The notes below the pieces were generated by a model that ran no database searches, was not told the DNA's origin, and saw only the letters and a program-made list of their open reading frames with translations. The translations under genes were made by a program, and so were the position numbers. Source: Fibrobacter sp. (lineage in GTDB: Bacteria > Fibrobacterota > Fibrobacteria > Fibrobacterales > Fibrobacteraceae). From it: a DNA stretch of 64,000 bases. The stretch lies in contig JAKSIK010000004.1 of assembly GCA_024398835.1 (NCBI GenBank), positions 62,001 through 126,000 on the forward strand. Direction: 5' to 3'. Numbering within the stretch: the stretch's first letter is position 1; each line of letters starts with the position of its first letter. Of the stretch, positions 21,101 through 27,109 are shown piece by piece.

Positions 21101-21506
21101 TTGGATTCTAAAGAAGGATGGCGAGCAGGTAGATCAGGGTGGTTCGACATCTTCTATTTCTAAAACAATTACAGGCTTTGGTGAATACAAACTGTATTTG
21201 AATGGCGAAACAACCGCAAAATGCACAAAGACCATTTTAGAAAAACCCGCTGGTGGCGTAACAACGGATTTGTATTGTGAATATTGGATGAGCTCCGATA
21301 ATTGGCCAATTCATAGTTCTGGAACAACCATAGTATGTCATAACAATGGATGGTGCAGCGCACAAAACCTTGAATGTTCAGGGACTTTCAAATATAAAGT
21401 GAATGGAGGATCTGAACAAACATTCAGTGGAGGCTCAATTTCTTGTCAAGATGGTTCAGCAGTTACCATCACAGAAGGGACTGGCAAATGTTATCTCAAA
21501 AACTAA
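12195..21506 (+). CDS. Giant PilX-type pseudopilin-adhesin, right copy (3103 aa)
   Basis: ATG 12195 is preceded by GTAGGAG overlapping the PilW-like stop. The prepilin-type N-terminus is RKKG|VSLIAVLLFML. It follows the left copy to about residue 1900: pilin head; beta-helix-like stretch (about 186-316); Cys-rich region; ConA/LamG-like segment (about 1300-1540, HCFYTEF); then the PWVGFSSW segment. From about 2110 to 2845 it has about eight units of 80-95 aa with the pattern CP...GC-Y/F...C-F-V-Y. Next come a module with homology to the left Ig-like repeats (DETTTFSA...WILKKDG) and a terminal Cys module ending GTGKCYLKN. It lacks the left copy's poly-Ser linkers. I infer a surface or pilus-tip adhesin carrying a different binding tail. 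Base composition becomes clearly AT-richer after about 20.2 kb. Confidence 0.85.
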   Translation: MTNRKKGVSLIAVLLFMLVATIAATATFKWLNSEGRSSADRLMLSEARQSAVAGIETARSWMTYHGNETGALVKQYLGNGKTPILLDSLLSPMTNGQQKFSVMLVGVDISNPTYKLKIASTGTARNGTTFSEEAIMNVNGLYRVAIPTTQSTLDFNYALFSSSVTYNGTVKIESAVINGNWYKNPPITTGDFVVTGNAELSGSSLNIGGTACIAGNLDANNGISSNNLYVKGNVVGTALSVSTTGNVYLDGKITAGSQAVYFGGNLTLADTAITNLGANNFDVEGNLCIEDEGAIQINGTGRDFHVNGNVWIPTPHLPFLSGSGLLSSGNYSRIVLGDTATDKIYVEGARSSNAYAAFRDSKCFVESSSYRKNCPSGFNPEGNFDGWCNNGDSRWECGGVYDQHFYFTENTIAAGEHQACGTMQKNTVWQNTAAYQKGTSSGHMGVFSENWNYWGNGTYCPYDDNITAANDKYYIYYNSPDTVDVEFREYDNTYWKHYEGPYGKSADGNFYVDKENFSSYFKYPTKIGAYYVGGQVFFDMWDTYAPDYRYVNGKPTGSPYCYNPGGSRSNPIYQPKCAISQWFKALGTVNGTLPTTKPFECGESAKAHCDSIWGPPKTGCNGAAYKVDDPIITAYSSFVLKANNLECSKDIHTLTDANVTALNTCYNNTKNSADSTKLYNGFLVVEMYGGKSGGPKNALTGDFIFIYKTKAGDGNQFKIGPSEGNVFMYLEQGSSSLQPANCSGSFKYFIYSLEDIDEINGFDETSCQLKGSVYATAENCKKVQNASGKGLFLKTDKGLIDKLGQAAILCPSESGSCGTVAPSSSEDPSASMTTTITYSGDDTDFIATGSQLSITMESQYKNEETYEDAQEVEPSIVVLPRIIYLNSDAIGKLSDYYTVMPLNGAVANGSGSVTCPEGAPPTSSPFAASDSLNGGFYYCTYTENGLSSSFHIVVSGKMSETPYVNLGGDESGELNGTVENLKEVKLVVSKVAAASTTPITVNISVSKIPATGWTLTPTSDASLTVLSESSGAIVYSYSTLPSTSEAKEISLFTLKTEPGAQTGTVSFMLQNPSNCIISAPMYTSFSIVGSSTVERAELSQYCTDFPDNCTEAGGATYGAVKDHENCDAVGIWITVSGDACSAEENNKKWTCATGIPLSLEAMSYDHDLCEAYIPTANNSVTSAKNDSVYTLYGSLKKRMYNLHLSFSGSNNSGSGIKVRSKTNATSSFEDVETCTTSSGCDYSFYAGRIVEIEAVSTADDKFSYWTCLGGKCSSINSTSTTVQLVMTSNYDYEAKYNEIDPHCFYTEFDDIKAFCSGVDETECIDKCDGSTHCNSGGGKYGTTPNWLMAYANQSGNSFIAPEKLGGYISYNGNATSGNQTILLNRVIAGNNGTMTARIMSDQFSSTKAGSFTNSGFILRSNVDATSYLVMNIYGKDGYGTYARICYASDQSVDNSKCIEKQVRSGSSSSPALSNNMEPINVTINLNASTVDVALNFMRSSQQASASFDLAEDWEYGDLNDLTHRYVGLMLTDKEFKVSDIGWHATDFPNEACFDYPSISCSFAANYLGGKVPLDSAVMPWVGFSSWYSSHDDCISSGIKYYYNGCDMSSSQFVSRSSNLSSACSELYSDGWYQNDTLPNEGLELSGDYKFEWTGMHGIASSDNKGHIRNAFVSVSCTDASVTSNSGCGEFFVGQMTECSKNEMIVSSEYSGSTSQRTVTLDNAINLRGATINIGIESLADGENIEVVLEDSYGMQSPARLVTKTNHELDASSFEALSSFNLEAVKKVLLTGSASYTLNVVNSRCPNAVNIGNCHATYGGSQWTITSNISHVDHAYKCRVKPNSMDMASPDSLVECTGMSFNVRDDDFYERLNISSAEEMNYSFTVEVFDEENPGIGAVPADTCIAVSDSYKHATATCSIEKDMVLQGDGVPKLTYSIKDCPDYGCKYSVELYGKATKTNSPPKIPQDGVTGQEWQPDVNTSTDEFAVGSYTYEVKAWNKDSSRVIAECAEDDVKFNVEEKKDIQGTCSISGSYITVSIDGANYGESSSVSLAMGDVLGNILNFSTIAVGASKDTTIDLSSRTDLTPGQAYTFMLHLRDSVVTCGSYTKPYEIGLTCPANVTGQKAEEALTVTPTVSGCGSACSWSLTGGSVSLSGTDYNGGALTPFTSEGSDGTTVSYTIQLSRTGAAKDTSCTFTVQYKENTNITATCAWDNGTGTYWPGQSNVKLNVSNIRNLPSDQKFELTCGDRSTSSTCRVGGNCDNLQFKVPSTVGNYTCILQNSSGDVMCRPAMEIKAPLNCSVSSNAVGYGETFTFSGSTASGTNCWNCRWSDGSSSHSVGTSFSQNITFNYTTERTYTFQCDCSEMDSPQKCTQTVVSHLDPPTVTCPTTHYTSDPGQNITFTPASLTKNCGIGCNYTLVKDGSSTPKASKTDNSYTSASAITFTGDMAAGSVKYTFDVTNSAGHQSCDFYVDYNKPTIENCPTSAIDADPGSTITLPSTLTVGNCSSGNCKYSITGGGNTIAGLTTYSSSGTISFTGESAVGEKSYTLTISNGGPTPATCNFKVNYKAVSVSGCSPASKSVEPGESFDVTPTISHCGGNCWYSFDGGSTHHDYTGGDIPLSTDENGSTTNYTLTFGNNVSGNKGSCDVSVTYLKPEVTCPTTPTISVEPGGRASYDPGVSNCTQGCKFTLSKAGATLPESITSYTYTGGNISFVAGGSADPDTYSLIVTNKADQSATECKFDVGYKVPTFTCPTVSGSKAVGTNITVKPTDVRNCTNGCKYSIEAINGTGTGNTGLESYSSGADLGPVTESSAGTTTYALHLKNDAGYDAENCTFDVTYVVVTCTEITETITGDNYHLRIAMTDGCYEVNTGRACKHVQIQNTGSTGSGNFTINGVTVNCATYFDNDIPKKTIIKFDVPASCEIKTDQSIYLSGCEDISPRVNSCSVGATMLAADETTTFSATLSNVDSWILKKDGEQVDQGGSTSSISKTITGFGEYKLYLNGETTAKCTKTILEKPAGGVTTDLYCEYWMSSDNWPIHSSGTTIVCHNNGWCSAQNLECSGTFKYKVNGGSEQTFSGGSISCQDGSAVTITEGTGKCYLKN
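18530..20725 (+). repeat. Array of about eight Ig-like protein repeats
   Basis: Successive units begin with (T)CP and contain GC-Y/F in the middle and C-F-V-Y at the end; examples start near 19345, 19635, 19910 and 20165. The repeats are clear at protein level but well diverged in DNA. Codon choice differs from unit to unit (GC-rich near 19500, AT-rich after 20200), which suggests units of different age or origin. Confidence 0.75.
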
Positions 21507-21564
21507 CCGTGTGAGTAGTTTATAAGTCTGGTATTTGTCTAGGCTCATTTTCCATGAACAACCC

Positions 21565-21600
21565 AAGGCTCCCTGCAGAAAAGCGGGGAGCCTTTCTCGT
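21565..21600 (+). terminator. Terminator of the right giant pseudopilin gene
   Basis: AAGGCTCCC (21565-21573) pairs with GGGAGCCTT (21586-21594), followed by TCTCGT. It mirrors the terminator at 877-910. Confidence 0.7.
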
Positions 21601-22149
21601 ATCAAAAAACAACCCGCAGGTTGCCTGATGAAAAACGTCATTGCGAACCCCGCAGGGGTGAAGCAATTCTCTCGCTTACTATAGATTGCCACGGGGCTGC
21701 GCTCCCCTAGGCCATTCTGGGGCAGGACCCCGGAATCCATGCAAAACCCGCCCTACGTCATTCACGGCCATGTCGGAAATTCAAGGCAAAACCCGCCCTA
21801 CGTCATCGCGAAGGGCGCAGCCCTGTGGCGATCCATGCAGAATCGTCATGAAAAATCATCTTGGATTGCTTCACTACGTTCGCAATGACGTGCAAGGTTG
21901 TCAAGCGCAAGACCGTTTACGGGATTGCATTTGACAACTGAAGCGGTCATGGCACGTAGTGCAATGACGTGGGAGTCGAGTGCCGCGAATTCAAAGCAAA
22001 TTCCGCCTCACATCATCGCGAAGGGCGCAGCCCTGTGGCGATCTCCTGTATGAAAAACGCCACCCCGTGGGATGGCTAATGCCCAAACTGCTAGGTCCTT
22101 CGTTTTGTGCCTTCGGCACTTCGCTCAGGATGACACGCGGGCGGGGCGC
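21601..22149. repeat. Right arm of the large inverted repeat
   Basis: Reverse complement of 530-905, with two insertions relative to it (about 21675-21858 and about 22080-22125). Bases 21859-21971 match 659-771 without a mismatch. The insertions carry extra units of the same family (GTCATCGCGAAGGGC, CTTCGGCACTTCGCTCAGGATGAC). No gene is evident in this 550-base stretch. Confidence 0.85.
22050..22078 (-). terminator. Terminator of the right Rpn gene
   Basis: On the minus strand GCCATCC (22076-22070) pairs imperfectly with GGTGGC (22064-22059), followed by GTTTTTC. It is the mirror image of the hairpin at 549-577. Confidence 0.55.
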
Positions 22150-22944
22150 TTACAGTGCGAGGATTTCTTCCTTGGTGAGGCCCGTTTGCTTGGCAATGAG
22201 AGCCGGATCTACGCCTGCATCGCGGAAACCCTTGGCAAGCTGCCGATTGGCCTCGGTACGACCTTCCTCACGACCTTCGTCGCGTTCTTCTGCAAGCATA
22301 TCTTCGAACAGCATGTAGTCGCTCCTTGTTTTAGGGTCCCTGTGATAGAAATCCACCCGACTCTGAATCTCCTGCGTGGCAGCAGTCGTCGCCTTGTCGG
22401 TGGCGAAGTACTTCAGGTAATCGCGAACGGATTCGTCGGTCACCTTATCGTACTTGCTAAAATTACAAAATATTTTATATGTCAGGTCTCCCAAAGTTAA
22501 TGAATGATCATTTTTCTCTCTGTTTTCAAATTCATAAATGGGGCGTTCTTGGCCGAAGATGTCCTCCGGGCAGAGGAAGATGACGTACTGTTCCTTCAGC
22601 TCTGTGTATTTGCTCGAACTCGCCAGTGTCGCCACATCGCAAATCCCTTGATAGTAACGGGCACGAAGCGGAAGTTCCTGAGTATCCACCATCTGCATTT
22701 CGAGGTCGAATACCCTGCCAACCCCATCTTTGCCGTCTTCCTTGACCATGACGTCAAAACGGATGAACTTTTTGCGTGGGTCGGCCTGTTGGCGGGCCTC
22801 ACTAACGACATGAACCTGTTCGATGTCAACCTTCAAAAGCGCCCTGAGGAACGGCTTTGCGATTTCCTCATCCTCAAATACTTTAACAAACATGAAGTTG
22901 TCCCTGATGGTGAGTTCTTCAAGTGATTTATATTTTCTAGTCAT
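22150..22944 (-). CDS. Rpn-family PD-(D/E)XK nuclease / putative transposase
   Basis: 264 aa, complete. N-terminal motif IRDNFMFVKVF is typical of the family. The nuclease core is visible as RFDVMV...VFDLEMQ (Asp, then Glu-x-Gln), followed by the RARYYQ helix. The C-terminal EGREEGRTEANRQLAKGFRDAG...TGLTKEEILAL is the usual charged coil plus small helical tail of these proteins. Known members (RpnA-E of E. coli) are DNA endonucleases that raise recombination. This copy points inward to the pilin/adhesin cluster, mirroring the partial copy at 1-525, and its 3' end lies inside the conserved flanks. There is no transposon end sequence that I can recognise. Confidence 0.85.
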   Translation of the reverse strand: MTRKYKSLEELTIRDNFMFVKVFEDEEIAKPFLRALLKVDIEQVHVVSEARQQADPRKKFIRFDVMVKEDGKDGVGRVFDLEMQMVDTQELPLRARYYQGICDVATLASSSKYTELKEQYVIFLCPEDIFGQERPIYEFENREKNDHSLTLGDLTYKIFCNFSKYDKVTDESVRDYLKYFATDKATTAATQEIQSRVDFYHRDPKTRSDYMLFEDMLAEERDEGREEGRTEANRQLAKGFRDAGVDPALIAKQTGLTKEEILAL

Positions 22945-23069
22945 TTTATTTACCCTTTTGCCGGGAATCGCCCGGTCGGCGGCAGACCCGAAATTGAGTC
23001 TACAACCTTATAGACGCTTTTTTGGAGTGATTTTTGCCGCGGAAAATGAAAATTTTTTTCATATTCCTT

Positions 23070-23127
23070 CGTCATTCTCGCGAAAGCGAGAATCCAGAAC
23101 TGCTAGATCCCCGATCGGGTCGGGGAT
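23070..23127. repeat. Two intergenic hairpins upstream of budA
   Basis: ATTCTCGC-gaaa-GCGAGAAT (23074-23093) and ATCCCCGA-N5-TCGGGGAT (23107-23127) are perfect stem-loops of the dispersed intergenic type. The rest of 22945-23187 holds no gene. Confidence 0.7.
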
Positions 23128-23187
23128 GACACGCGAGAGTGGGTGTGCTAGGCCCTTCGTTCAGGATAACATGCGGGAGGAAAATCT

Positions 23188-23193
23188 TATATT
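23188..23193 (+). promoter_or_regulatory. -10 box placing the budA transcript start at or near the ATG
   Basis: TATATT ends 6 bases before ATG 23200. The nearest GGGAGG is 20 bases upstream of the ATG, too far for a normal ribosome binding site, so a leaderless or nearly leaderless mRNA is likely. No clear -35. Confidence 0.45.
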
Positions 23194-23199
23194 TGCGTT

Positions 23200-23934
23200 A
23201 TGGAAAAGCTCGATGCGAAAATGTACCAGGTTTCGACCCTCAACGCCCTTGCCCTGGGTTACACCCGGAAAGTGGTGCCTGTCGGTGAACTCTTAAGACA
23301 CGGAAGTATTGGCCTTGGTACCTTCGAAAGCGTAGACGGTGAGATGATTGTTCTGGATGGGCGCTGCTACCGCGCCACAGACGACGGCTCCGTCATTGAG
23401 GTGGACGAAGAGAAAGGCGTGCCCTTTGCCTCTGTCACGTTCCTCCGCAAGCAGCGGAATTTTGACATCGAGGACATCGCGAACGTGGACGCCCTCAAGT
23501 CTTTTCTGGATTTGCGGATAGAGGAGGATTTTGGCCTCAACAGCATGCACGTTGTCCGCATAGACGGCACTTTCAACCTAATTGACGCTCGTTCCGAGAA
23601 CGCCTACAACGCCCACCACGTGGAACTGAAGGACATTCTCAAGACCAACCAGAAGAGTTTCAAGTTCGAAAACATCGCTGGCACGCTGGTGTGCCTCTAC
23701 CACCCCGATTTTATGCAGGGCATCAATGCCGCCGGCTGGCATTTCCACTTTATTTCGAACGACCGCACCAAAGGCGGGCATGTTTTTGACCTTTCCTTCC
23801 GCAAGGCACGCGCCATTCTCGACAAGGTGAGTAAAATCGAGATTCAACTCCCCAAGGAGCCGGCCTTTGACACCTACTCCCTGACGCAAGCCTCAAATAA
23901 AGACATTAAAAAGGTGGAACAGGGCAAAAGTTAG
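23200..23934 (+). CDS. budA: Alpha-acetolactate decarboxylase
   Basis: 244 aa, the usual length. The enzyme decarboxylates (S)-2-acetolactate to acetoin in the cytoplasm, feeding the butanediol branch or removing surplus acetolactate. Visible family features are the N-terminal MYQVSTLNALALGY, the GIGTFE-type strand (GLGTFES), and the metal site GWHFHF...GGH with His181, His183 and His194. No acetolactate synthase or butanediol dehydrogenase is adjacent. The gene stands alone, followed by its own hairpins; the first stem includes the TAG stop. Confidence 0.92.
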   Translation: MEKLDAKMYQVSTLNALALGYTRKVVPVGELLRHGSIGLGTFESVDGEMIVLDGRCYRATDDGSVIEVDEEKGVPFASVTFLRKQRNFDIEDIANVDALKSFLDLRIEEDFGLNSMHVVRIDGTFNLIDARSENAYNAHHVELKDILKTNQKSFKFENIAGTLVCLYHPDFMQGINAAGWHFHFISNDRTKGGHVFDLSFRKARAILDKVSKIEIQLPKEPAFDTYSLTQASNKDIKKVEQGKS

Positions 23935-23945
23935 ACGAGGCTAAC

Positions 23946-23970
23946 AAAAGTTAGACGAAGCTAACTTTTA
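23946..23970. terminator. Hairpin terminator after budA
   Basis: AAAAGTTAG (23946-23954) pairs with CTAACTTTT (23961-23969) around ACGAAG. An overlapping copy of the stem lies at 23930-23945. Confidence 0.7.
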
Positions 23971-24130
23971 AATTATGAATTATAAATTATGAAGTACGAG
24001 ATGAAGAATGCGGAATGATGAATTGAGCTTCGCGCGAAATAATTCTTAATTTTGAATTGTGAATTTTAAATTGTAAATTATGAACTGCCCGCGACCCTAA
24101 TTATTAATTTTGAATTTTGAATTGTAAATT
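23966..24130. repeat. AT-rich degenerate AATT(N)TGAATT repeats
   Basis: Short units such as AAATTATGAATTATAAATTATGAA and AATTTTGAATTGTGAATTTTAAATTG-like stretches fill most of the gap before the radical SAM gene. There is no coding capacity. The last unit ends in TAAATT, 5 bases before ATG 24136. Confidence 0.6.
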
Positions 24131-24135
24131 GCCCC

Positions 24136-26235
24136 ATGTACGATCCGCGATTTCTACCTATTTGCAAAGAAGACCTAGATGAACTGGGCTGGGATTATGT
24201 CGACGTAATTCTCATCAGCGCCGACGCCTACGTGGACCACCCCAGTTTTGGTCATGCAGTCATTAGCCGTCTTTTGGAGCACGAGGGCCTGCGCGTGGCA
24301 ATCCTCCCGCAACCCAACTGGCGCGACGATTTGCGGGACTTCAAGAAGCTGGGCAAACCACGGATGTTCTTTGCCATCAGTAGCGGCATGGACAGCATGG
24401 TGAACCACTACACTGCGGCAAAGCGGCTCCGTAGCGATGACGCCTTCACCGCCGGCAACAAGGCGGGATTCCGGCCGGATTACGCCACCTACACCTATGC
24501 GAAAATTCTCAAGCTCCTCTACCCCGATGTACCCGTGGTCATTGGCGGACTGGAGTCGAGCCTTCGCCGCATCACCCATTACGATTATTGGAGCGATAGC
24601 CTGAAGCCCAGCATTCTGGCGGACACCCAGGCGGACCTACTGATTTACGGCATGGGCGAGAAACCCATGAAAGAGCTGGTGCGGCTCCTAAAAAAAGGCG
24701 TACCCTTCCAGAATCTGAATAGCATACCCCAAACTGCCTACCTTGCCAACCCATCTTCTATACAAACTAACAAGAACTGGGAAGACCTGGAGCTCGCAAG
24801 CCACGAAGAATGCCTTGCAGACAAACGAACGCAGTTGAACAACTACCGCAAAGTGGAACTGGAGAGCAACAAAATTCACGCAAAGCGCATTCTGCAGAAT
24901 GTGGGGGAACAGACGGTGGTCATCAATCCGCCCTACCCGCCTATGAAATATGGCGAACTGGACGAGAGTTTTGAATATCCCTACGCTCGGGCGCCACACC
25001 CGCGTTACAAAAAGCGTGGCGCCGTGCCGGCCTTCGACATGATCAAGTTCAGCATCAACACCCACCGGGGATGTTTCGGCGGCTGCAGTTTCTGCGCCAT
25101 CAATGCGCACCAGGGGAAGTTCATCGCCAGCCGCAGTCGCGAAAGCATTCTGCGTGAGGTGGAAAAAGTGACGGAGATGGAGGGCTTTGCCGGGACCATC
25201 ACAGACTTGGGCGGCCCCAGCGCCAACATGTACAACATGCGTGGCCGCGACCGCAGCCGCTGCGAAAAATGCGCGCGGCCCAGTTGCGTGTTCCCGAAGA
25301 TTTGCGACAACATGGATACACGACACGCGGAGATTTTGAGCCTGTATCGGGAAATTCGCGAAAACCCGAAGGTGAAGCACTTGTTCATCGGAAGCGGCGT
25401 GCGCTACGATTTGCTGTTGCAGGAGACGGATGACGAGGCTCTGCGCAAGGACCACGAGGAATACGCGCGGGAACTGATTGATTTCCATGTGAGCGGGCGA
25501 TTGAAGGTGGCACCGGAGCACACCAGCGACGAGGTGCTGAAACTCATCCGCAAACCCAGTTTTACGCTGTTCCACAAGTTCAAGGAATTCTTTGATGCGG
25601 AATGTAAGCGCATCGGGAAAAAGCAGCAAATTATTCCTTACTTTATCAGTAGTCACCCCGGCTGTACGGAAGCGGACATGGCGGAACTGGCGCTTGAGAC
25701 AAAGCAGCTTGGCTTCCAGCTGGAGCAGGTGCAGGACTTTACGCCTACGCCCATGACCATTGCGACGGAGATGTTCTACGCCGAGATGCTGCCGGACGGG
25801 AGCCCCCTCTATGTGGCGAAAACGCCAGAGCAGAAGGCAAGCCAGAAGCAGTTCTTCTTCTGGTATATTCCGGAGAACCGCCCGAGGATTCGCGCCGTGC
25901 TGGAGCGGCTCAAGATGGGTAAGGTGGCGCGCCTGCTACTCAGTCGGACGGCAAAGGCCGAAGGTAAGGAATTCTTCCCCAGCAAGGAGCGGGAGAGTAA
26001 TGCGGAATTTCGCGAACGTGAGCGGCAAAAGCGTGAGAAGCGAGTCCAGACGGTTACACCCAAGAAGGTGAAGCCCCGCTGGGACGAGGAACGCCGGGAA
26101 GCGCGGGAAAAGGAGCGCGAGGAGCGGGCCATGCGCGCCATGCGGGCGAAAGACCCCTCCCTCAGTTACGGGCCCAAAAAGAAGGAGCGCTTCGGGAAGA
26201 AGAGCCCCTGGAACCCCAAGCGCGGCGAGAAATAA
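24136..26235 (+). CDS. YgiQ-family radical SAM protein
   Basis: 699 aa. The 4Fe-4S/SAM motif CFGGCSFC is at 313-320 (C-X3-C-X2-C). An N-terminal segment (DVILISADAYVDHPSFGHAVI) and the phrase GGLESSLRRI-HYDYWSD are hallmarks of the YgiQ/UPF0313 family. A second Cys cluster (CEKCARPSCVFPKIC) follows. The last 75 residues are a very basic, Arg/Lys/Glu-rich tail ending NPKRGEK, often seen in longer members and possibly RNA- or ribosome-binding. The reaction is not established for this family. It stands alone between AT-rich repeats and a lipoprotein gene. Confidence 0.9.
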   Translation: MYDPRFLPICKEDLDELGWDYVDVILISADAYVDHPSFGHAVISRLLEHEGLRVAILPQPNWRDDLRDFKKLGKPRMFFAISSGMDSMVNHYTAAKRLRSDDAFTAGNKAGFRPDYATYTYAKILKLLYPDVPVVIGGLESSLRRITHYDYWSDSLKPSILADTQADLLIYGMGEKPMKELVRLLKKGVPFQNLNSIPQTAYLANPSSIQTNKNWEDLELASHEECLADKRTQLNNYRKVELESNKIHAKRILQNVGEQTVVINPPYPPMKYGELDESFEYPYARAPHPRYKKRGAVPAFDMIKFSINTHRGCFGGCSFCAINAHQGKFIASRSRESILREVEKVTEMEGFAGTITDLGGPSANMYNMRGRDRSRCEKCARPSCVFPKICDNMDTRHAEILSLYREIRENPKVKHLFIGSGVRYDLLLQETDDEALRKDHEEYARELIDFHVSGRLKVAPEHTSDEVLKLIRKPSFTLFHKFKEFFDAECKRIGKKQQIIPYFISSHPGCTEADMAELALETKQLGFQLEQVQDFTPTPMTIATEMFYAEMLPDGSPLYVAKTPEQKASQKQFFFWYIPENRPRIRAVLERLKMGKVARLLLSRTAKAEGKEFFPSKERESNAEFRERERQKREKRVQTVTPKKVKPRWDEERREAREKEREERAMRAMRAKDPSLSYGPKKKERFGKKSPWNPKRGEK

Positions 26236-26277
26236 ATAATTCTACATTTTGGGAATCAATTTACAAAGGAGAAAATC

Positions 26278-27027
26278 ATGAAAAAACTCACCCTCATTAG
26301 CTTAGCTGCCGCTACTGCCATGTTCATGGCCTGCGGTGACGATTCCTCTTCTGGAACTTCTGGAGAGTCCGGAAACAACAGCAAGAGCGTCAAGAACCTG
26401 ATGGAAGCCGTGGAAACGCTGGATTGCGATGCGGACCACGAATGCGAAACAGTGTTCCTGGAAGAAAGCGGCACCTATGCAGAATGCCATGCCAATGCCT
26501 GGAGCGAACTCTTCACCGGCAAGTCCATTGTCTGCCCGGAAAACGACTTCACCTCCTCCAGCTCCGAAGCTGACGAAGAAGACCTTTCTTCTGATTCTGA
26601 TGATGAAGACGAGTCCTCCAGTTCTGAGCAAAACAGCGTCATCGGTGGGGAATCCTCCAGTTCCGAACAGGGTCAGATTATTGAAGAATCCGCAGGTTCT
26701 GGCGACGGCGAATCCTCTGCCTCCACTCAACAATCCTCTGGATTAGAAGGTAAGAAACTCTTTTCTTGCCTCATCGTCATGGAAATTGGTGGAATTTCCA
26801 CACGAACCTGCGACGAAGTCGCCGATGAAGACTCAGCACAACTTAAAACCCAATGCGTATCCTACGAAGGTTTCATGGAAGCCATCCAAGGTAAAGGCTG
26901 CCCCGACGAATATACCAAGAAATGCGAACTAGGTCCCTCCTCTGGCATGCAGTTCGGTTCCAACCACTACTTCTATGAAAAAGCCAACGCCAGCCAATCC
27001 TGCGACGAGCTCATCCAAGCCAAGTAA
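26278..27027 (+). CDS. Ser-rich lipoprotein of unknown function
   Basis: 249 aa with strong AAAGGAG before ATG 26278. The signal peptide has lipobox FMAC, with lipidated Cys19. After it come a Ser/Gly spacer, a Cys-containing segment (about 40-80), an acidic Ser-rich linker (about 85-155: SSSSE, DSDDEDESSSSE) and a C-terminal Cys-rich domain (about 160-249) with eight further Cys. Two small disulphide-type domains joined by a flexible acidic linker suggest a periplasmic or surface-exposed binding protein. No family is recognised. It is monocistronic with its own terminator. Confidence 0.8.
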   Translation: MKKLTLISLAAATAMFMACGDDSSSGTSGESGNNSKSVKNLMEAVETLDCDADHECETVFLEESGTYAECHANAWSELFTGKSIVCPENDFTSSSSEADEEDLSSDSDDEDESSSSEQNSVIGGESSSSEQGQIIEESAGSGDGESSASTQQSSGLEGKKLFSCLIVMEIGGISTRTCDEVADEDSAQLKTQCVSYEGFMEAIQGKGCPDEYTKKCELGPSSGMQFGSNHYFYEKANASQSCDELIQAK

Positions 27028-27047
27028 TCTACACAAAGTTTGTTGAC

Positions 27048-27081
27048 AAAAAGCCCGCGGAATAATCCGCAGGCTTTTTTG
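27048..27081. terminator. Bidirectional terminator
   Basis: AGCCCGCGGA (27052-27061) pairs with TCCGCAGGCT (27066-27075), one mismatch, with A-run before and T6 after. It serves the lipoprotein gene and, read on the other strand, the convergent acetyltransferase gene. Confidence 0.85.
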
Positions 27082-27109
27082 TTTGCAATTGGTTTGAGGC
27101 GAATTCAGC

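Noticed and set aside
22945-23199. tRNA or small RNA gene upstream of budA
   Set aside because: The hairpins are isolated perfect stem-loops of the dispersed type and do not build a cloverleaf.
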